From Burkholderiales bacterium (lineage in GTDB: Bacteria; Pseudomonadota; Gammaproteobacteria; Burkholderiales; Casimicrobiaceae): a stretch of DNA of 64,000 nucleotides. Where the stretch lies: positions 248,001 to 312,000 of the forward strand of contig JADZDD010000025.1 of NCBI GenBank assembly GCA_020851235.1. Direction: 5' to 3'. The number at the start of each line of letters is the position of its first letter. Within the stretch, counting starts at the first letter, position 1. The position numbers were made by a program, and so were the translations under genes. The notes under the pieces are model-generated. The model was not told the DNA's origin, ran no database searches, and saw only the letters and a list, made by a program, of their open reading frames with translations. Shown here in pieces: positions 47,431 through 58,766 of this stretch.

Positions 47431-50400
47431 ATGAGCCTGCCCGAGATCTGCATCAAGCGGCCGGTGCTCGCCACCGTCCTGTCGCTCATCATCCTGCTCG
47501 TCGGGCTCATCTCGTACCAGCGCCTGTCGGTGCGCGAGTACCCGCGCATCGACGAGCCGGTGGTGAGCGTGTCGACGACGTATCGCGGCGCGTCGGCCGA
47601 AGTGGTCGAGTCGCAGGTCACCAAGATCCTCGAGGACTCGCTGTCGGGGATCGAGGGCGTGGAGATCATGACCTCGCAGAGCCGCTCGGAGCGCAGCCAG
47701 ATCAACGTGCGCTTTCGCCTGGCGCGTGATCCGGACTCGGCCGCCGCCGACGTGCGCGACAAGGTGTCGCGCGTGCGGGCGCGGCTGCCGGAGGCGGTCG
47801 ACGAGCCGGTCATCGCCAAGGTCGAGGCCGATTCGTTCCCGGTGCTCTACATCGCCGTCGAAGCGGGTTCGCTCACGCCGCTCGAGGCGTCGGACTACAT
47901 CAGCCGCTACATCAAGCCGCGCCTGTCGGTGCTGCCGGGGGCCGCCGACGTGCGCATCTTCGGCGAGCGGCAGCTCTCGATGCGGATCAACATCGATCGC
48001 ACGCGGCTCGCCGGCTACAAGCTCACGGTGCAGGACGTCGAGGACGCGATCCGCCGCCAGAACGCCGAGATTCCGGCCGGACGCATCGAATCGACCGCGC
48101 GCGAATTCACCGTCGTCGCCGAGACCGACGTGCAGACGCCGGAGCAGTTCGGCCAGATCATCGTCGCCAACGTCGGCGGCTACCCCGTGCGCATCCACGA
48201 CGTGGCGAGCGTGACGATCGGCGCCGTCAACGAGCGCTCGATCTCCCGCTACAACGGCAAGCCGTCGCTCAACATCGGCGTCGTCAAGCAGGCCGTCGCC
48301 AATCCGCTCGAGCTGTCCAAGGCGGTCACCGCCGAGGTCGCGGAGATCAACCGGAATCTTCCGCCGGGGATGAAGCTCATCATCGCCTACGACACGTCGG
48401 TGTTCATCGATCGCTCGATCAACAGCGTGTTCAGCACGATCACCGAGGCGATCGTCCTGGTGGTGCTCGTGATCTTCTTCTTCCTGCGCAGCCTGCGGGC
48501 GACGATCATCCCGATCATCACGATCCCGGTGTCGCTCATCGGCGCCTTCGGGATCATGTACGCGTTCGGCTTCACCATCAACACGCTGACGCTGCTCGCG
48601 ATGGTGCTCGCGATCGGGCTCGTCGTCGACGACGCCATCGTCGTGCTGGAAAACATCTTCCGGCACATCGAGGCCGGAATGTCGCGCATCGACGCGGCGC
48701 TGCAGGGCTCGCGCGAGATCGTGTTCGCCGTGCTCGCCATGACGCTGACCCTGGCGTCGGTGTTCGCGCCGCTCGCCTTCGCCACCGGGCGCACGGGGCG
48801 CCTGTTCATCGAGTTCGCGCTGACGCTGGCCGGTGCGGTCATCGTGTCGGGCTTCGTCGCGCTGACGCTCACCCCGATGATGTGCTCGCAGCTCCTGCGC
48901 CACGAGGCGAAGCACTCGTGGCTCTACAACCGGATCGAGGCGGCGCTCGAGGCGCTGACGCGTGGCTACCGCTGGCTCCTGGGTGCCGCGCTCCATCATC
49001 GCTGGGTCGTCGTCATGGGTTGGGTAGCAACGCTCGCCGCGGGGGGAACGCTGTTCCTGACGCTCAAGTCCGAGCTCTCGCCGGTCGAGGATCGCGGGGT
49101 CGTCTTCGGCCTCGTCACCGCGCCGCAGGGCTCGACGCCGCAGTACACGGCGGACCAGTTGCGTCCGATCGAGGAGTTCTACAGCCAGATCCCGGAAGCC
49201 ATGGCGTACACCGCGATCGCCGGCTTTCCGACGGTGGTCGACGGCAACGCGGTGCTGCGCCTGAAACCCTGGGAGGAGCGCACCCGCAAGCAGCAGCAGA
49301 TCGCCGACGAGCTGCGTCCAAAGTTCGCCTCGATCCCGGGCGCGCTCGCCTTTCCCGTGAATCCGCCTTCGCTCGGCCAGAGCTTCCGCTCGACCCCGAT
49401 CGAGTTCGTCGTCATGGCGCAGGTTCCGTATTCGGAGCTGCAGCGGCTCGTCGATCGCTTCCTCGACGAGGCACGGCAGGTGCCGGGCGTGCAGAACCTG
49501 CAGACCGACCTGCGCCTCAACACCCCCGAGGTTCGCGTCAACATCAACCGCGACAAGCTGGGCGACATCGGCGTGAATGTCGACACGGTGGGGCGCACGC
49601 TCGAAACGATGCTCGGCGGGCGCCAGGTGACGCGCTTCAAGCGCGACGGCGAGCAGTACGACGTCATCGTCCAGGTGGCGCCGCTCGACCGCTCGACGCC
49701 GGCGGACATCAGCGACATCTACGTGCGCACGCGGGAAGGCACCATGGTGCAACTCGCCAACGTCGTCGACGTGCGCGAGAGCGTGGCGCCGCAATCGCTC
49801 AATCACTTCCAGCGGCTGCGGGCGGTCAAGATCACCGGCACGCTCGCACCGGGCTACACGATCGACGAGGCGCTCAAGGCCTTCGATCGCATCGCGCAGA
49901 AGACGCTCGCCGGCGCCGCGCAGACCGGACTCGACGGGCAGTCGCGCGAGTTTCGGGCCTCCGGCAGCGAGATCTATTTCGTCTTCGTGCTCGCGCTCTT
50001 CTTCATCTACCTCGTGCTGTCGGCGCAGTTCGAGAGCTTCATCTCGCCGTTCGTCATCATGCTTTCGGTCCCGCTGTCGATGACCGGCGCGCTGTTCGCG
50101 CTGTGGGCCACGGGCGGCACGCTCAACATCTACAGTCAGGTCGGCCTCATCACGCTCGTCGGTCTCATCACCAAGCACGGCATTCTCATCGTCGAGTTCT
50201 CCAATCAGCTCCGCGCGCGCGGCGAGCCGCTCATCGACGCGGTGCTCGACGCGGCGACACTGCGGTTGCGTCCGATCCTGATGACGACCGGCGCGATGGT
50301 GCTGGGCTCGGTGCCGCTTGCGCTCGCGGTCGGCGCGGGCGCGGAATCGCGCACGCAGATCGGCTGGGTGATCGTCGGCGGGATGAGTTTCGGCACGCTG

Positions 50401-50529
50401 CTTACGCTGTTCGTGGTGCCGGTGGCCTATACGCTCCTCGTGCGCAATCTGCGTCGCGCCGGTCCGACCACCGCGGGCCACGAGGTCGCCGTCCAAAGGG
50501 AGCCGGCGGCGGCGCACGGCGGCGACTGA
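47431..50529 (+). CDS. RND efflux pump, inner-membrane permease
   Basis: A 1032-residue HAE1-type resistance-nodulation-division pump with the N-terminal helix KRPVLATVLSLIILLVGLIS and two large periplasmic loops. TM4 carries the proton-relay Asp pair (IGLVVDDAIVVLENIFRHIE). The TM10 Lys is in VGLITKHGILIVEFSNQLR. The sequence class resembles MexK/AcrB-like drug and metabolite pumps. Substrate range cannot be read from sequence. No outer-membrane factor (TolC/OprM) gene follows, so an unlinked channel must be used. Confidence 0.95.
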   Translation: MSLPEICIKRPVLATVLSLIILLVGLISYQRLSVREYPRIDEPVVSVSTTYRGASAEVVESQVTKILEDSLSGIEGVEIMTSQSRSERSQINVRFRLARDPDSAAADVRDKVSRVRARLPEAVDEPVIAKVEADSFPVLYIAVEAGSLTPLEASDYISRYIKPRLSVLPGAADVRIFGERQLSMRINIDRTRLAGYKLTVQDVEDAIRRQNAEIPAGRIESTAREFTVVAETDVQTPEQFGQIIVANVGGYPVRIHDVASVTIGAVNERSISRYNGKPSLNIGVVKQAVANPLELSKAVTAEVAEINRNLPPGMKLIIAYDTSVFIDRSINSVFSTITEAIVLVVLVIFFFLRSLRATIIPIITIPVSLIGAFGIMYAFGFTINTLTLLAMVLAIGLVVDDAIVVLENIFRHIEAGMSRIDAALQGSREIVFAVLAMTLTLASVFAPLAFATGRTGRLFIEFALTLAGAVIVSGFVALTLTPMMCSQLLRHEAKHSWLYNRIEAALEALTRGYRWLLGAALHHRWVVVMGWVATLAAGGTLFLTLKSELSPVEDRGVVFGLVTAPQGSTPQYTADQLRPIEEFYSQIPEAMAYTAIAGFPTVVDGNAVLRLKPWEERTRKQQQIADELRPKFASIPGALAFPVNPPSLGQSFRSTPIEFVVMAQVPYSELQRLVDRFLDEARQVPGVQNLQTDLRLNTPEVRVNINRDKLGDIGVNVDTVGRTLETMLGGRQVTRFKRDGEQYDVIVQVAPLDRSTPADISDIYVRTREGTMVQLANVVDVRESVAPQSLNHFQRLRAVKITGTLAPGYTIDEALKAFDRIAQKTLAGAAQTGLDGQSREFRASGSEIYFVFVLALFFIYLVLSAQFESFISPFVIMLSVPLSMTGALFALWATGGTLNIYSQVGLITLVGLITKHGILIVEFSNQLRARGEPLIDAVLDAATLRLRPILMTTGAMVLGSVPLALAVGAGAESRTQIGWVIVGGMSFGTLLTLFVVPVAYTLLVRNLRRAGPTTAGHEVAVQREPAAAHGGD

Positions 50530-50665
50530 CCGGGCCGGCGCTGCGGCGTCGCGTGGCGCCCGCGGACGGCCCGCGGACGGCCCGCCGATCGGGGCGCTGC
50601 CGGACGGCACGCGGCCGACTCCCCGCCTCGCCGCACGCGTGGTATCGTGCGCGCGGCGGCTGCAC

Positions 50666-50671
50666 TAGAAT
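50666..50671 (+). promoter_or_regulatory. putative -10 (TAGAAT) for ugp operon
   Basis: CTAGAATC octamer 51 bases before the ugpB ATG, followed by an AT-rich leader and an AGGAGG site. The -35 is not apparent. No convincing Pho box was recognised upstream. Confidence 0.45.
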
Positions 50672-50722
50672 CACAAATTCAAGAAGGCACAACCGCCCGC
50701 ATTCTCTCAAGGAGGAAAACCC

Positions 50723-52039
50723 ATGCCGTTTCGAATCGGACCCGCCCGTGCCGTGGCCTTTGCCGCGCTCTTCGGGCTGACCGGTGCCGCCAGCGCCGCC
50801 ACCGACATCCAGTTCTGGCACTCGATGACCGGCGCCCTCGGCGACCGCGTCGCGAGCATCGCCGATCGCTTCAACAAGAGCCAGAGCGACTACCGGATCG
50901 TGCCCGTGTACAAGGGGACGTATCCCGAGTCGATGACCGCGGCGATCGCCGCGTACCGCGCGAAGCAGGCGCCGCACATCGTGCAGGTGTTCGAGGTCGG
51001 CACGGCAACGATGATGTACAGCAAGGGCGCGATCAAGCCGGTGTACCAGCTCATGGCCGACGCGGGCCAGAAATTCGATCCAAAGGCGTACATCTCGGCG
51101 GTCTATGGCTACTACGCGACGCCGGACGGCAAGCTCCTGTCGATGCCGTTCAACAGCTCGACGCCCGTCTTCTACATCAACAAGGATGCGTTCCAGAAGG
51201 CAGGTCTCGATCCCAACCAGCCACCCAAGACCTGGGCCGCCGTCGCTGCCGCGGCAGCGAAGCTCAGGGTCAGCGGCGAGAAGTGCGGCTTCACCTTCGG
51301 CTGGCCGTCGTGGACGCAGCTCGAGAACTTCAGCGCCTGGCACAACCTGCCGTTCGCGACCAAGCAGAACGGTTTCGGTGGCCTGGACGCGCGCCTTGCG
51401 ATCAACGCGCCGCTGCAGGTGCGCCACATCGGCAACCTCAAGGAGTGGATGGACAAGGGCTACGTCACCTACGCCGGGCGCACCAACGAGGCCGAGTCGA
51501 AGTTCTACTCGGGCGAGTGCGGCATGCTGATGTCGAGCTCGGGGGCCTTCGCCAACATCACGCGCAACGCGAAGTTCAAGTTCGGCGTGTCGCAGATGCC
51601 GTACTACCCTGACATCGAAGGTGCACCGCAGAACTCGATCATCGGCGGGGCGAGCCTGTGGGTGCTGAGCGGGCACAAGGCCGACGACTACAAGGGCGTC
51701 GCGAAGTTCTTCGCGTTCCTGTCCAATCCCGAGCTCCAGGCCGAGTGGCACCAGGCGACGGGCTACCTGCCGATCACCTACGCGGCGTACGAGCTCACCA
51801 AGAAGTCGGGCTTCTACGACAAGACGCCGGGCCCGAACGTCGCGGTCGAACAGATGATCGTGAAGACGACGTCGAACTCGCGCGGTATCCGTCTTGGCAA
51901 CTTCGTGCAGGTGCGCAATGCCATCGAGGAGGAACTCGAAGCGGTGTGGACCGGCAAGAAGCAGCCCAAGCAGGCGCTCGACGACGCGGTCAAGCGCGGC
52001 AACGAGATCCTCGTCAAGTTCCAGCAAGCCAACAAGTGA
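50723..52039 (+). CDS. ugpB: glycerol-3-phosphate ABC transporter, binding protein
   Basis: A 438-residue periplasmic binding protein with a signal peptide ending at GAASA (about 24). The UgpB pattern is strong: TDIQFWHSMTGALGDRVASI, YKGTYPESMTAAIAAYRAKQ, VQVFEVGTATMMYSKGAIKP, LLSMPFNSSTPVFYINKDAF and YYPDIEGAPQNSIIGGASLW. It binds sn-glycerol 3-phosphate and related diesters. An AGGAGG site precedes the ATG. It heads a ugpB-A-E-C-Q operon. Confidence 0.96.
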   Translation: MPFRIGPARAVAFAALFGLTGAASAATDIQFWHSMTGALGDRVASIADRFNKSQSDYRIVPVYKGTYPESMTAAIAAYRAKQAPHIVQVFEVGTATMMYSKGAIKPVYQLMADAGQKFDPKAYISAVYGYYATPDGKLLSMPFNSSTPVFYINKDAFQKAGLDPNQPPKTWAAVAAAAAKLRVSGEKCGFTFGWPSWTQLENFSAWHNLPFATKQNGFGGLDARLAINAPLQVRHIGNLKEWMDKGYVTYAGRTNEAESKFYSGECGMLMSSSGAFANITRNAKFKFGVSQMPYYPDIEGAPQNSIIGGASLWVLSGHKADDYKGVAKFFAFLSNPELQAEWHQATGYLPITYAAYELTKKSGFYDKTPGPNVAVEQMIVKTTSNSRGIRLGNFVQVRNAIEEELEAVWTGKKQPKQALDDAVKRGNEILVKFQQANK

Positions 52040-52197
52040 CGCAGCGCCACGCGGGCGGCGCATCGCGCTGCCCGCGCGGTCGCGCCGTCCCGCAGCTCCG
52101 CGGCACGCCGTGCCGCGACCTCGTCGTCAAACGCCGGGCGCGAACGCGACGCCGCGACGCCGATCGCCCCCGCACCGCCGCCCTTCGCTGATCGCGC

Positions 52198-53085
52198 ATG
52201 TCCACCCAGAAGCGGGTCATCTTCAAGTCGACGTGGCTGCCCTATGCGCTGGTCGCGCCGCAACTCGCCATCACGCTCGTCTTCTTTTTCTGGCCGGCGG
52301 GGCAAACGCTCATCCAGTCGATGCAGCTCGAGGACGCGTTCGGCGCGACGACGCAGTTCGTCGGGCTCGACAACTTCCGTGCACTCTTCAACGATGAGGG
52401 CTATCTCAACTCGGTCAAGGTGACGATCGAGTTCTCGGCCGCGGTCGCCGTTCTCGGACTCTCGATCGCGCTTCTGCTCGCGGCGATGGCCGATCGTGTG
52501 CTCCGCGGCGCGACGTTCTACAAGACGCTGCTCATCTGGCCGTACGCCGTCGCCCCGGCGGTGGTCGCGGTGCTCTTCGTCTTCCTGTTCAGCCCCACGC
52601 TCGGCATCATCGCGCACGCACTCACCGTGTTCGGCATCGAGTGGAACCACCTGCTCGACGGCGACCAGGCGATGCTGCTCATCATCATGGCCGCGGTGTG
52701 GAAGCAGATCAGCTACAACTTCCTCTTTTTCCTGGCCGGACTGCAGGCGATCCCGGCCTCGCTCATCGAGGCGGCGGCGATCGACGGCGCCGGCCCCTTG
52801 CGCCGCTTCTGGACGATCGTGTTTCCGCTGCTGTCACCGACGACGTTCTTCCTCCTCGTGATCAACGTCGTCTACGCGTTCTTCGACACCTTCGCCATCG
52901 TCGATGCCGCGACGCAGGGCGGCCCGGCGCGCGCCACCGAGATCCTCGTCTTCAAGGTGTATCAGGATGGTTTCAAGGCGCTCGACCTCGGCGGGTCGGC
53001 CGCGCAGTCGGCGATCCTCATGGCGATCGTCATCGGGCTGACGATCGCGCAGTTCCGCTACATCGAGCGCAAGGTGCAGTACTGA
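52198..53085 (+). CDS. ugpA: glycerol-3-phosphate ABC transporter, permease UgpA
   Basis: A 295-residue permease with six hydrophobic segments, beginning [20 protein letters not shown]. The cytoplasmic EAA loop, [20 protein letters not shown], contacts the ATPase. The C-terminal pair of helices ends IERKVQY. It starts 158 bases after ugpB and overlaps ugpE by one base. Confidence 0.95.
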   Translation: MSTQKRVIFKSTWLPYALVAPQLAITLVFFFWPAGQTLIQSMQLEDAFGATTQFVGLDNFRALFNDEGYLNSVKVTIEFSAAVAVLGLSIALLLAAMADRVLRGATFYKTLLIWPYAVAPAVVAVLFVFLFSPTLGIIAHALTVFGIEWNHLLDGDQAMLLIIMAAVWKQISYNFLFFLAGLQAIPASLIEAAAIDGAGPLRRFWTIVFPLLSPTTFFLLVINVVYAFFDTFAIVDAATQGGPARATEILVFKVYQDGFKALDLGGSAAQSAILMAIVIGLTIAQFRYIERKVQY

Positions 53086-53933
53086 TGATCGAGCGCCGTC
53101 CCGTCCTCACGTTCACCCGCCACACGCTCCTGCTGCTCGGCGTGGCGGTGGTCGCGTTCCCGATCTACGTGACCTTCGTCGCATCCACGCTGACGCTCGA
53201 CCAGGTCCTGGCGGCGCCGATGCAGCTTTGGCCCGGGTCGCAGCTCATCGAGAACTACACGTACGTGCTGGGGCACGGATCGACCAAGGGGGCATCGGCG
53301 CCGGTCGGGCAGATGATGTTCAACAGCCTCGTCATGGCGCTGTCGATCGCCATCGGCAAGATCGCCATCTCGCTCCTGTCGGCGTTTGCCATCGTCTATT
53401 TCCAGTTTCCGTTCCGCAACACGATCTTCTGGATGATCTTCATCACGCTCATGCTGCCGGTGGAGGTGCGCATCCTGCCGACGTACAAGGTCGTGGCCGA
53501 CCTCGGCATGATCAACACCTACGCCGGGCTCACGATCCCGCTCATCGCGTCGGCGACCGCGACGTTCCTGTTCCGCCAGTTCTTCCTCAGCATTCCCGAC
53601 GAGCTCGCCGAGGCGGCGCGCATCGACGGCGCGGGCCCCATGCGCTTTTTCTGGGACGTCGTCGTGCCGCTGTCGCGCACGTCGATCGCCGCGCTCTTCG
53701 TGATCCAGTTCATCTACGGCTGGAACCAGTACCTGTGGCCGCTGCTCGTCACCACCGACGAGTCGATGTACACCACGGTGATCGGGATCAAGCGGATGAT
53801 CACCGGCGGTGACGCGGCCACCGAATGGCAGCTCGTGATGGCCACCGCGATGCTCGCGATGCTGCCGCCGGTGCTCGTCGTCCTGCTGATGCAGAAGTGG
53901 TTCGTGAAGGGTCTGGTCGAGACCGAAAAATGA
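53085..53933 (+). CDS. ugpE: glycerol-3-phosphate ABC transporter, permease UgpE
   Basis: A 282-residue permease that starts in a TGATG overlap with ugpA. It shows the expected topology and motifs: [20 protein letters not shown], the EAA loop [20 protein letters not shown], and [20 protein letters not shown]. The C-terminal [13 protein letters not shown] is typical of UgpE. It pairs with UgpA in the membrane. Confidence 0.96.
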   Translation: MIERRPVLTFTRHTLLLLGVAVVAFPIYVTFVASTLTLDQVLAAPMQLWPGSQLIENYTYVLGHGSTKGASAPVGQMMFNSLVMALSIAIGKIAISLLSAFAIVYFQFPFRNTIFWMIFITLMLPVEVRILPTYKVVADLGMINTYAGLTIPLIASATATFLFRQFFLSIPDELAEAARIDGAGPMRFFWDVVVPLSRTSIAALFVIQFIYGWNQYLWPLLVTTDESMYTTVIGIKRMITGGDAATEWQLVMATAMLAMLPPVLVVLLMQKWFVKGLVETEK

Positions 53934-53988
53934 GCGTGGGCGGCAGTGCACGCCCGCGAGTGTCCTTCCCCGCAAGTCCGTTGACGCC

Positions 53989-55056
<1,068 letters not shown>

Positions 55057-55125
55057 TCACCGATGCCCATGGGCGCCGTCGCCGGGTCCGGCGTCGCGCG
55101 GCGCCACGACGCTGGAGCCCTCACC

Positions 55126-55896
55126 ATGCCCACTGCCCCCAACGCACTTCCTCCCTGGCCGTATCCGCGCCTGTGCGCGCATCGCGGCGCCGGCAAGCTC
55201 GCGCCCGAGAACACGTTGACGGCGATGCGCGTCGGCCACGCGCACGGCTACACGATGGTCGAGTTCGACGTCAAGCTCGCGGCCGACAACGTCGCCTTCC
55301 TGCTGCACGACGCGACGCTCGAGCGCACGTCGAGCGGTCGCGGCCGCGCGGATGCGCTGCCGTGGCGCGAGCTGTCGCGGCTCGATGCCGGCGGTTGGCA
55401 TTCGGCCAAGTATGCGGGCGAGATGCTGCCGACCTTCGCCGCGATCGCGCGCTGGGCGCGCGCGCACACGGTCGCCTGCAACGTCGAGATCAAGCCCACG
55501 CCCGGGCGCGAGCGCGAGACCGGCGCCGCGGTCGCGCTCGATGCGCTCGCGCTGTGGCGCGACGCCCACGTCTTGCCGCTCATGTCGTCGTTCGAGGAGG
55601 ATGCCCTCGAGGGGTGCCGGCTGGCCGCACCCGCGCTGCCGCGAGCGCTTCTGGTCGACGAGCTCCCGGCCGACTGGCTGGCGCGGCTGCGCCGTCTCGA
55701 GTGTGTGGCGCTCGATGCCAACCACGAGGCTCTCACGCGCGAGGTGGTCGAGGGCGCGCATCGCGAGGGTTTTCGCGTGTGCACGTGGACGGTCAACGAT
55801 CCCGCCCGCGTCGCCCAGGTGGGCGCCTGGGGCGTCGACACCATCATCACCGACGCGATCGACGTCATCCCTGCGAGCGCGCTCGACGCGGCGTAG
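55126..55896 (+). CDS. ugpQ: glycerophosphodiester phosphodiesterase
   Basis: A 256-residue GDPD TIM-barrel enzyme that releases glycerol 3-phosphate from deacylated phospholipids. The catalytic and metal motifs are LCAHRGAGKLAPENTLTA (His, Arg, Glu), VEFDVKLAADNVAFLLHDATL, VEIKPTPGRE and TWTVNDPARV. No signal peptide is seen, so it is cytoplasmic. ATG at 55126 has GGAG eight bases upstream. It closes the ugp operon, so the product of import feeds it directly. Confidence 0.95.
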   Translation: MPTAPNALPPWPYPRLCAHRGAGKLAPENTLTAMRVGHAHGYTMVEFDVKLAADNVAFLLHDATLERTSSGRGRADALPWRELSRLDAGGWHSAKYAGEMLPTFAAIARWARAHTVACNVEIKPTPGRERETGAAVALDALALWRDAHVLPLMSSFEEDALEGCRLAAPALPRALLVDELPADWLARLRRLECVALDANHEALTREVVEGAHREGFRVCTWTVNDPARVAQVGAWGVDTIITDAIDVIPASALDAA

Positions 55897-55990
55897 CGCG
55901 ATCGGCACACCACGACGGCGCGCCGGCGGCAGCGCGAACCGGCGCGGGCGCCTGCTGCGCCGCCAGGGAACGGGACGGCGCCCCGGCCGC

Positions 55991-57754
55991 TCAGGCGCGG
56001 TTCTTCGCTCGCACGTACTCGCCCGGCGCCGGCCCCAGCACCGGGTGCGTCGCATTGCCGGCAGTGCGCGGCGCGGCGCGCCGTCCGCCGCCGTGCGGCG
56101 CGAGCCACGCGTACCAATGCGGCCACCAGCTGCCGGGAACGAGTGTCGCCTGCGCGAGCCAGGTGTCGGGGTCATCGGGCAGGTGGTCGTTGCGCCAGTA
56201 ATTGCGCTTGCCGGCCTCGGGTGGATTGACGACGCCGGCGATGTGCCCCGAGGCGCCGAGCACGAACGTCACTGCGCCGCCCAAGAGCGCCGGCGTGCGA
56301 TACGCCGAGCGCCACGGCACGATGTGGTCCTCGCGTGAGGCGTAGACGTAGGTCGGCACGCGGACGCGCGTGAGGTCGATGCTCTCGCCGGCCATTTCGA
56401 GCGCACCCGGCACGCGCAGCTTGTTGTCGAGGTAGAGGTTGCGCAGGTAGTAGGCGTACATCGGCCCGGGCAGGTTCGTCGCGTCGCCGTTCCAGTACAG
56501 CAGATCGAAGGCGGGGGGAGTCTCCCCCTTGAGGTAATTGCCGACGACGTAGTTCCACACGAGCTCGTTGGCGCGCAGGCTCGCGAACGCACTCGCGAGC
56601 TCGCCGCCGTCGACGACCTGTCCGGCCATGAGCTGCGGCTCACGCGCCTCGAGGAATTCGCGCGACACGTACACCGCGATCTCGCCGGCGTCGGCGTAGT
56701 CGATGAGCGTGGTGAGCAGCGTCGCGCTCGCAACGCGGCGATCGCCGCGGGCGGCCAGCACAGCGAGCGCACTCGCGAGGATCGCGCCGCCGACGCAAAA
56801 CCCCAGCACGTTCACGGTCTTGCTGCCGGTGATCTCGCACGCCGTGCGCAGTGCCGCAAGGACGCCGTCCTCGATGTAGTCGTCCCAGGTGAGGCCGCCC
56901 AACTCCGGCGGGATGTTGCGCCACGACACCATGAACACGGCATGGCCCTGCGCGACCGCGTGGGCCACGAACGAATTCCGGCTCGTGAGGTCGAGGATGT
57001 AGTACTTGTTGATGCACGGCGGGATCATCACGAGTGGGCGGCGGAACACCGTGGCGGTGGTCGGCGCGTACTGGATCACCTCGATCAAGGCGTTGCGGTA
57101 CACGACGCTCCCCGGCGTCACTGCGATGTTGCGCCCGATCTCGAACGCGCTCTCGTCGGTCATCGAGATGCGCCCCTTGCGCGCGTCCTCGGCGAGATTG
57201 CGCAACCCCTGCACGAAGCTCTCGCCATCGCTGGCGATCGCCGCCTGCAGCACGTCCGGGTTGGTCGCCGGGAAATTGGTGGGGGCGATCGCATCGACGT
57301 ACTGCCGCGTCGTGAAGACGAGCTTGCGCTTCTCGGCAGGCGGCAGCGGCGCTGCCGCCGCGAGCGTTTGCAGGTACTCGGCGTACAGCAGGTAGGACTG
57401 GCGCAGGAGCGAGAAGTAGGGTTGCGTGCGCCACGCCTCGGTGCGGAATCGGCGATCGCCGGGCGCGGCAGACGCAATTTCGGGCAGCGTGCTGCCGGCG
57501 GCGGAAGCGTCGGCGGCCGCGCGCCACAATGCCGCCCAGCGTTCCTGGAACTGCGCCGTCGCAGCGACGGCCTCGGAGGGAAGCCCCGTCGTATCGATGG
57601 GTGCAGGCACTCCCGGGCCGGGCACGTCGCTTCGCGTCCGGGCGGGGATGGCTGCCGCGGCGCGCCACCAGTCCAGCCACTGGCGTTGCGCGTCCTGCCA
57701 CTGCGTGGCCCACTGCGACCACGGATCCATCGGGCGGGTCTCGAACGCAGTCAT
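55991..57754 (-). CDS. phaC: class I poly(3-hydroxyalkanoate) synthase
   Basis: A 587-residue PHA synthase that polymerises 3-hydroxyacyl-CoA into carbon-storage granules. The N-terminal domain has WQDAQRQWLDWWR and TEAWRTQPYFSLLRQSYLLY. The alpha/beta core has the lipase-like box GFCVGG with the catalytic Cys 320. The Asp and His are in VYASREDHIVPW and GASGHIAGVVNPP. The length is as expected for class I. No phaA, phaB or phasin gene is adjacent. Confidence 0.95.
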   Translation of the reverse strand: MTAFETRPMDPWSQWATQWQDAQRQWLDWWRAAAAIPARTRSDVPGPGVPAPIDTTGLPSEAVAATAQFQERWAALWRAAADASAAGSTLPEIASAAPGDRRFRTEAWRTQPYFSLLRQSYLLYAEYLQTLAAAAPLPPAEKRKLVFTTRQYVDAIAPTNFPATNPDVLQAAIASDGESFVQGLRNLAEDARKGRISMTDESAFEIGRNIAVTPGSVVYRNALIEVIQYAPTTATVFRRPLVMIPPCINKYYILDLTSRNSFVAHAVAQGHAVFMVSWRNIPPELGGLTWDDYIEDGVLAALRTACEITGSKTVNVLGFCVGGAILASALAVLAARGDRRVASATLLTTLIDYADAGEIAVYVSREFLEAREPQLMAGQVVDGGELASAFASLRANELVWNYVVGNYLKGETPPAFDLLYWNGDATNLPGPMYAYYLRNLYLDNKLRVPGALEMAGESIDLTRVRVPTYVYASREDHIVPWRSAYRTPALLGGAVTFVLGASGHIAGVVNPPEAGKRNYWRNDHLPDDPDTWLAQATLVPGSWWPHWYAWLAPHGGGRRAAPRTAGNATHPVLGPAPGEYVRAKNRA

Positions 57755-57824
57755 GCCACGATGGTAGCGCAGGTCCCGCGCGCGGCGCGGCATGGAGGTC
57801 GTCGTGCGGCGGCGCCGCGGCGCG

Positions 57825-58631
57825 TCAATGCGGGAAGACCACGTGGACCGCGACGATGATGCCAACACCGAGCCCGATCGCGATCATCTGCCGCGCCGTC
57901 TCGAGCGCCTCGGGGCGCCGGTGCAGGCTTGGAATGAGATCGGCGACGGCGACGTAGAGCAGGCTCGACGCGGCCACGGCGAGCACCGTGGGCAGCACGT
58001 GCTGCATGTCGGCGAGCGCGCCGTACGCCGCGAGCGCGCCGACGAGCGTCGCGAGGCCCGCCGTGAGGTTGAACGCAAACGCGCGCCCGCGCGTGTAACC
58101 GGAGTGGATGAGGATCGCGAAATCGCCGACCTGCTGTGGAACCGCATGCGCGACGATCGCAAGCGTCGTGGCAAGTCCAAGTCGGGCATCGACCAGGAAC
58201 GCCGCTGCGATCACGATGCCGTCACAGAAGCTGTGCACCGCGTTGCCGATGAGAATCATCGATCCGGAGCGGACGTTCCCGTCGTGCGCGTGCAGCGCGT
58301 GATCGTGCAGGGATTCGTCCTCGTCGTCGCGATGCTCGGCGTGGCCGTGCGAATGACGCCACAAGACGAGCTTCTCCAGGAGGAAGAAGACGAGGAGCCC
58401 GGCGAGCACGGTGCCCATCACCGCGCTCGCGTCACCTTCCTCGAGCGCGTGCGGCAGCAGTTCGATGAACACGGCGCCGAGCAGCGCGCCGACGGCAAAC
58501 GAGACGAGACGCGAGATCCACGCCGACGGCAGCGCGAGCGTGAGTCCGGCGGCAGCGGTGGCGAGCACTCCGCCCGCGAGGGCGGCGACGACGATGGCAG
58601 CGAGGGTGGACAAGGGGACGGGCGGCGTCAC
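57825..58631 (-). CDS. ZIP family metal transporter
   Basis: A 268-residue membrane protein of the ZIP (zinc/iron permease) family with about eight hydrophobic segments. The metal-site helices are GNAVHSFCDGIVIAAAFLVD (TM4) and AIVAHAVPQQVGDFAILIHS (TM5). The long His-rich cytosolic loop (HSHGHAEHRDDEDESLHDHA) is typical. It probably imports zinc or another divalent metal, although some relatives export. GTG at 58631 is a tentative start because no ribosome-binding site is evident; a TATAGT hexamer lies 31 bases upstream. Confidence 0.9.
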   Translation of the reverse strand: MTPPVPLSTLAAIVVAALAGGVLATAAAGLTLALPSAWISRLVSFAVGALLGAVFIELLPHALEEGDASAVMGTVLAGLLVFFLLEKLVLWRHSHGHAEHRDDEDESLHDHALHAHDGNVRSGSMILIGNAVHSFCDGIVIAAAFLVDARLGLATTLAIVAHAVPQQVGDFAILIHSGYTRGRAFAFNLTAGLATLVGALAAYGALADMQHVLPTVLAVAASSLLYVAVADLIPSLHRRPEALETARQMIAIGLGVGIIVAVHVVFPH

Positions 58632-58661
58632 GGGAGGCGGCGCGAGCGCGCACCGATGCGC

Positions 58662-58667
58662 ACTATA
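58662..58667 (-). promoter_or_regulatory. putative -10 (TATAGT) for the ZIP gene
   Basis: TATAGT on the minus strand 31 bases before the proposed ZIP start in the divergent region. No -35 or Zur-type dyad was recognised. Confidence 0.4.
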
Positions 58668-58705
58668 GCAATGCGCCGGCGCCCGCTGCGCGCCGCGCCG
58701 TCGGC

Positions 58706-58711
58706 TAGAAT
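58706..58711 (+). promoter_or_regulatory. putative -10 (TAGAAT) for the SGNH-GT2-E1 cluster
   Basis: CTAGAATC octamer 56 bases before the proposed start of the first SGNH-like gene. It is the only promoter-like element seen ahead of the five overlapping genes. Confidence 0.45.
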
Positions 58712-58766
58712 CCGCCCCGGTGCCCGCGCGACCTCCGACGCGGACCACAGCGTGGAGTTCCCCGTC

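Noticed and set aside
50560-50581. An 11-base tandem duplication (CCGCGGACGGC) after the RND pump gene
   Set aside because: Only two copies in GC-rich spacer; no sign of a functional repeat.
46147-50610. A 1487-codon open frame on the minus strand across the RND genes
   Set aside because: It is the antisense shadow of the adaptor and pump genes; its composition is Arg/His/Asp-rich without domain motifs, as expected from GC-rich third-position bias.
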